Source: Nocardia macrotermitis (GTDB taxonomy: Bacteria > Actinomycetota > Actinomycetes > Mycobacteriales > Mycobacteriaceae). From it: a stretch of 64,000 bases of DNA. The position numbers and the translations under genes are program-made. Positions 62,202 to 64,000 of the stretch are shown here, in pieces. A model generated the notes under the pieces. The model had not been told where the DNA came from. It was given only the letters and a program-made list of their open reading frames with translations, and searched no databases. The stretch spans positions 575,114-639,113 of the forward strand of contig NZ_WEGK01000003.1 of NCBI RefSeq assembly GCF_009604405.1, read 5' to 3'. Positions within the stretch are counted from its first letter, which is position 1; each line of letters begins with the position of its first letter.

Positions 62202-62956
62202 GCGATTCGAAATATGTTGGACGCCTGGCCGGAAAGGTCGCGGTGGTCACCGGTGCGGGGTCGGGCATCGGCCGGGCCAGTGCGCTGCTGTTCGCCCGCG
62301 AGGGGGCGAAGGTGGTCTGTGCGGATATCAGTGGCGGGCAGGACAAGACCGCCGCCGATATCGGCGAGGCCGCGGTCGCGGTCCAGGTCGATGTCGCGAA
62401 ATCGGTTGAGGTGCAACGGATGATCGCCGCCGCGGTGAACTCGTTCGGCCGCCTGGACGTCCTGTTCAGCAATGCCGGGATGAGCGGCACCCGGGGGCCG
62501 ATCGCCGATCTGGACGAGGAGTCGTTCGATACCGTCGTCGCGGTCAATCTCAAGGGCGCGTTTCTCGGCATGAAGTACGCGATTCCGGAGATGCTGGCCT
62601 CGGGCGGGGGTTCGGTGATCAACACCGCATCCGCGTCGGCGCTGGTCGGATGGAAGGGCATCGCGGCCTACTCCGCCGCGAAGGGTGGGGTCGTGCAGCT
62701 CACCAAATCCGCCGCACTGGACTATGCGGAGCGGAACATCCGGGTGAACGCGATCTGTCCGGGTATGACCTGGACCGGATTGGCGAAGGCCCCCTTGGAC
62801 AGTGAGCCGCCGACCGATGTCGTGCCGCCGCAGCCGATGAAGCGCTGGGGCAAGCCCATCGAATTGGCCTCGGCCGCACTGTTTCTCGCCAGCGACGAGT
62901 CCTCCTTCATCACCGGAACGGCCATACCGGTCGACGGTGGATACGTGGCCAGGTGA
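62198..62956 (+). CDS. Short-chain dehydrogenase/reductase
   Basis: SDR of 252 residues with TGAGSGIGRASALLFAREGA, ADISGG, the NAG strand FSNAGMSGT, catalytic NTASASALVGW and YSAAKGG, then VNAICPGMTWTGL. Probably NAD-dependent by the Asp after strand 2. It overlaps the CitE-like stop (ATGA) and its own stop overlaps the GTG of the LLM gene, so all three are coupled. Likely substrate is a hydroxyacyl-CoA or alcohol in the same pathway. Confidence 0.88.
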   Translation: MSDSKYVGRLAGKVAVVTGAGSGIGRASALLFAREGAKVVCADISGGQDKTAADIGEAAVAVQVDVAKSVEVQRMIAAAVNSFGRLDVLFSNAGMSGTRGPIADLDEESFDTVVAVNLKGAFLGMKYAIPEMLASGGGSVINTASASALVGWKGIAAYSAAKGGVVQLTKSAALDYAERNIRVNAICPGMTWTGLAKAPLDSEPPTDVVPPQPMKRWGKPIELASAALFLASDESSFITGTAIPVDGGYVAR

Positions 62957-63924
62957 GCGCCATGACCAGACCCTTCCGCTTCGCGGTGCAGGCCACCCGG
63001 GCGACCATGGCCGCCGAATGGCGCGAGACCGCAGAACGCATCGAGGATTCGGGCTACTCCACCCTGTTCCTGGCCGATCACTATCTGGGCAAGGGACCCG
63101 CGTCGAAGGCGGCCAGATGGCCTCCGCAACATCTGGCTCCGATCGCGGCGATGGCCGTCGCGGCGGCGGTGACAAGCACATTGCGGGTCGGCTGCCGGGT
63201 CTTCTGCGCCGACTATCACATCCCGGGTGTGCTGGTGAAGGAGGCGACCACCCTGGACCTGCTGTCCGACGGCCGCCTGGAATTCGGCATCGGCGGCGGC
63301 TGGAGCGAATCCGAGTACCGGGCCATGGGTGTGCCGTTCAACCCTGCGCCGCAACGTATTTCGAAGCTCGAAGAGGTCGTCGCACTGTTCAAGGCGCACT
63401 GTGCGGGCGAACAGCTGGACCTGGACGGCGAGTACGTCACCGCGCGCGACTACGCGGGACTGCCACTGCCGGTACAGAAGCCGCATCCGCCGATCATGAT
63501 CGGTGGCGGCCGCAGACGTGTGCTGTCCCTGGCCGGACGCGAGGCGGATATCGTCAGCATCAACAACGTCCCGTTCGACCCGGTCGACGCCGCGGGTCGC
63601 ACCCCGCGGCAGGAAGCCGTGCGGCGGTTGGGATTCGTGCGCGCCGGTGCCGGAGATCGCTTCGCGCACTTGGATATCGAGAGTTCGCCGTTCTTCACTG
63701 CGGTCACCGACGACCCGGCCGCGGCACTGGAGCGGATCGCCTCCATCCTGCGCGTCCCGGTCGGTGGACTCGGCGACCACCCCAACGTCCTGGTCGGCAC
63801 GGTCGACCAGATCGCCGACCGGTTGCGCGAACGGCGAGAGCTGTTCGGGGCCAACTACATCAGCGTGCAGCAGGGCGAATTCGAGGCGTTCGCGCCCGTC
63901 GTCGCCGCCCTGGCGGGCACCTAG
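62953..63924 (+). CDS. LLM-class F420-dependent oxidoreductase (MSMEG_2516-like)
   Basis: Luciferase-like oxidoreductase of 323 residues. The opening FRFAVQATRATMAAEWRE, the LFLADHYLGKGP strand, GCRVFCADYHIP, and GRLEFGIGGGWSESEY are typical of the F420-dependent LLM subgroup found in mycobacteria. It would move hydride between F420 and an organic substrate. Start is the GTG at 62953 (GTGA overlap) or the ATG at 62962. The next gene starts 17 bases on. Confidence 0.85.
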   Translation: MSAMTRPFRFAVQATRATMAAEWRETAERIEDSGYSTLFLADHYLGKGPASKAARWPPQHLAPIAAMAVAAAVTSTLRVGCRVFCADYHIPGVLVKEATTLDLLSDGRLEFGIGGGWSESEYRAMGVPFNPAPQRISKLEEVVALFKAHCAGEQLDLDGEYVTARDYAGLPLPVQKPHPPIMIGGGRRRVLSLAGREADIVSINNVPFDPVDAAGRTPRQEAVRRLGFVRAGAGDRFAHLDIESSPFFTAVTDDPAAALERIASILRVPVGGLGDHPNVLVGTVDQIADRLRERRELFGANYISVQQGEFEAFAPVVAALAGT

Positions 63925-63940
63925 CGAGAGAAGGATCGAC

Positions 63941-64000
63941 ATGGTCAAACGTTCGCGCTACAGCGAATACAAGGATCGCTACCGGAACTACCGTTTCGAA
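63941..64000 (+). CDS. Start of a further operon gene (partial)
   Basis: An ATG at 63941 with GAGAGAAGG upstream opens a frame of 20 codons (MVKRSRYSEYKDRYRNYRFE) cut by the window edge. The tyrosine-rich start recalls some enoyl-CoA hydratase/isomerase proteins, but this is too short to assign. It is the fourth gene of the CitE-SDR-LLM operon. Confidence 0.5.
   Translation, partial: MVKRSRYSEYKDRYRNYRFE

Noticed and set aside
4079..64000. Search for tRNA, rRNA or tmRNA genes as integration target
   Set aside because: No cloverleaf with a CCA end or T-arm consensus was seen in the intergenic regions; an automated scan would be needed to exclude one fully.

Overview
The window is high-GC actinobacterial DNA from a mycolic-acid bacterium, most likely Nocardia. 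The grounds are an Lsr2 paralogue, two Rv3651-like proteins, mycofactocin-coupled dehydrogenases, an F420-type oxidoreductase, a cutinase, many acyl-CoA enzymes, and small proteins of a type I associate with Nocardia genomes. The genus is inferred from protein families only.

Layout. 1-4079 is chromosomal lipid metabolism: the end of an unidentified gene, a FadD-type acyl-CoA ligase, a PlsC/DAGAT-like acyltransferase and an acyl-CoA dehydrogenase. 4100 to about 31.8 kb is an integrated conjugative-type element. Its left end carries a tyrosine integrase, an excisionase-like HTH protein, Lsr2 and a PD-(D/E)XK nuclease. Next come two Rv3651-like sensor-fold proteins, an orphan CRISPR array (seven 36-bp repeats, six spacers, no cas genes in view) and a cytochrome P450. 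From 14.8 to 28.1 kb lies a tightly coupled type IV secretion operon: HTH protein, secreted cutinase, M23/SLT peptidoglycan hydrolase, ParA-like ATPase, small two-TM protein, VirB8-like, VirB6/TrbL-like, SCO6880-like, VirB4-like ATPase, and a coupling protein split into membrane and ATPase subunits. Accessory hypotheticals follow to 32.0 kb. I see no relaxase or replication gene.

At 32.0-32.9 kb there is a scar of gene fragments (IS256 transposase, TetR C-terminus). 32.9-63.9 kb is accessory catabolic DNA made of small units, usually a TetR regulator beside SDR, acyl-CoA ligase, enoyl-CoA hydratase, carboxymuconolactone-decarboxylase-like, P450, CitE-like and F420-type genes. It also holds an MFS transporter, a CocE/NonD hydrolase, a two-component system, an intact ISL3-type insertion sequence and several broken genes (SDR pieces, aldehyde dehydrogenase, IS630 pieces). 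Several intergenic regions next to TetR genes contain clean palindromes that are good operator candidates.

Working model. The element would cross a two-layer envelope using a cutinase against mycomembrane lipids and an M23/SLT enzyme against peptidoglycan, both made from the transfer operon. It carries defence-like cargo (CRISPR array, nuclease) under possible Lsr2 silencing. The downstream region looks like a patchwork for activation, ring or side-chain oxidation and beta-oxidation-like breakdown of lipophilic carboxylic acids or alcohols; the substrate cannot be read from sequence.
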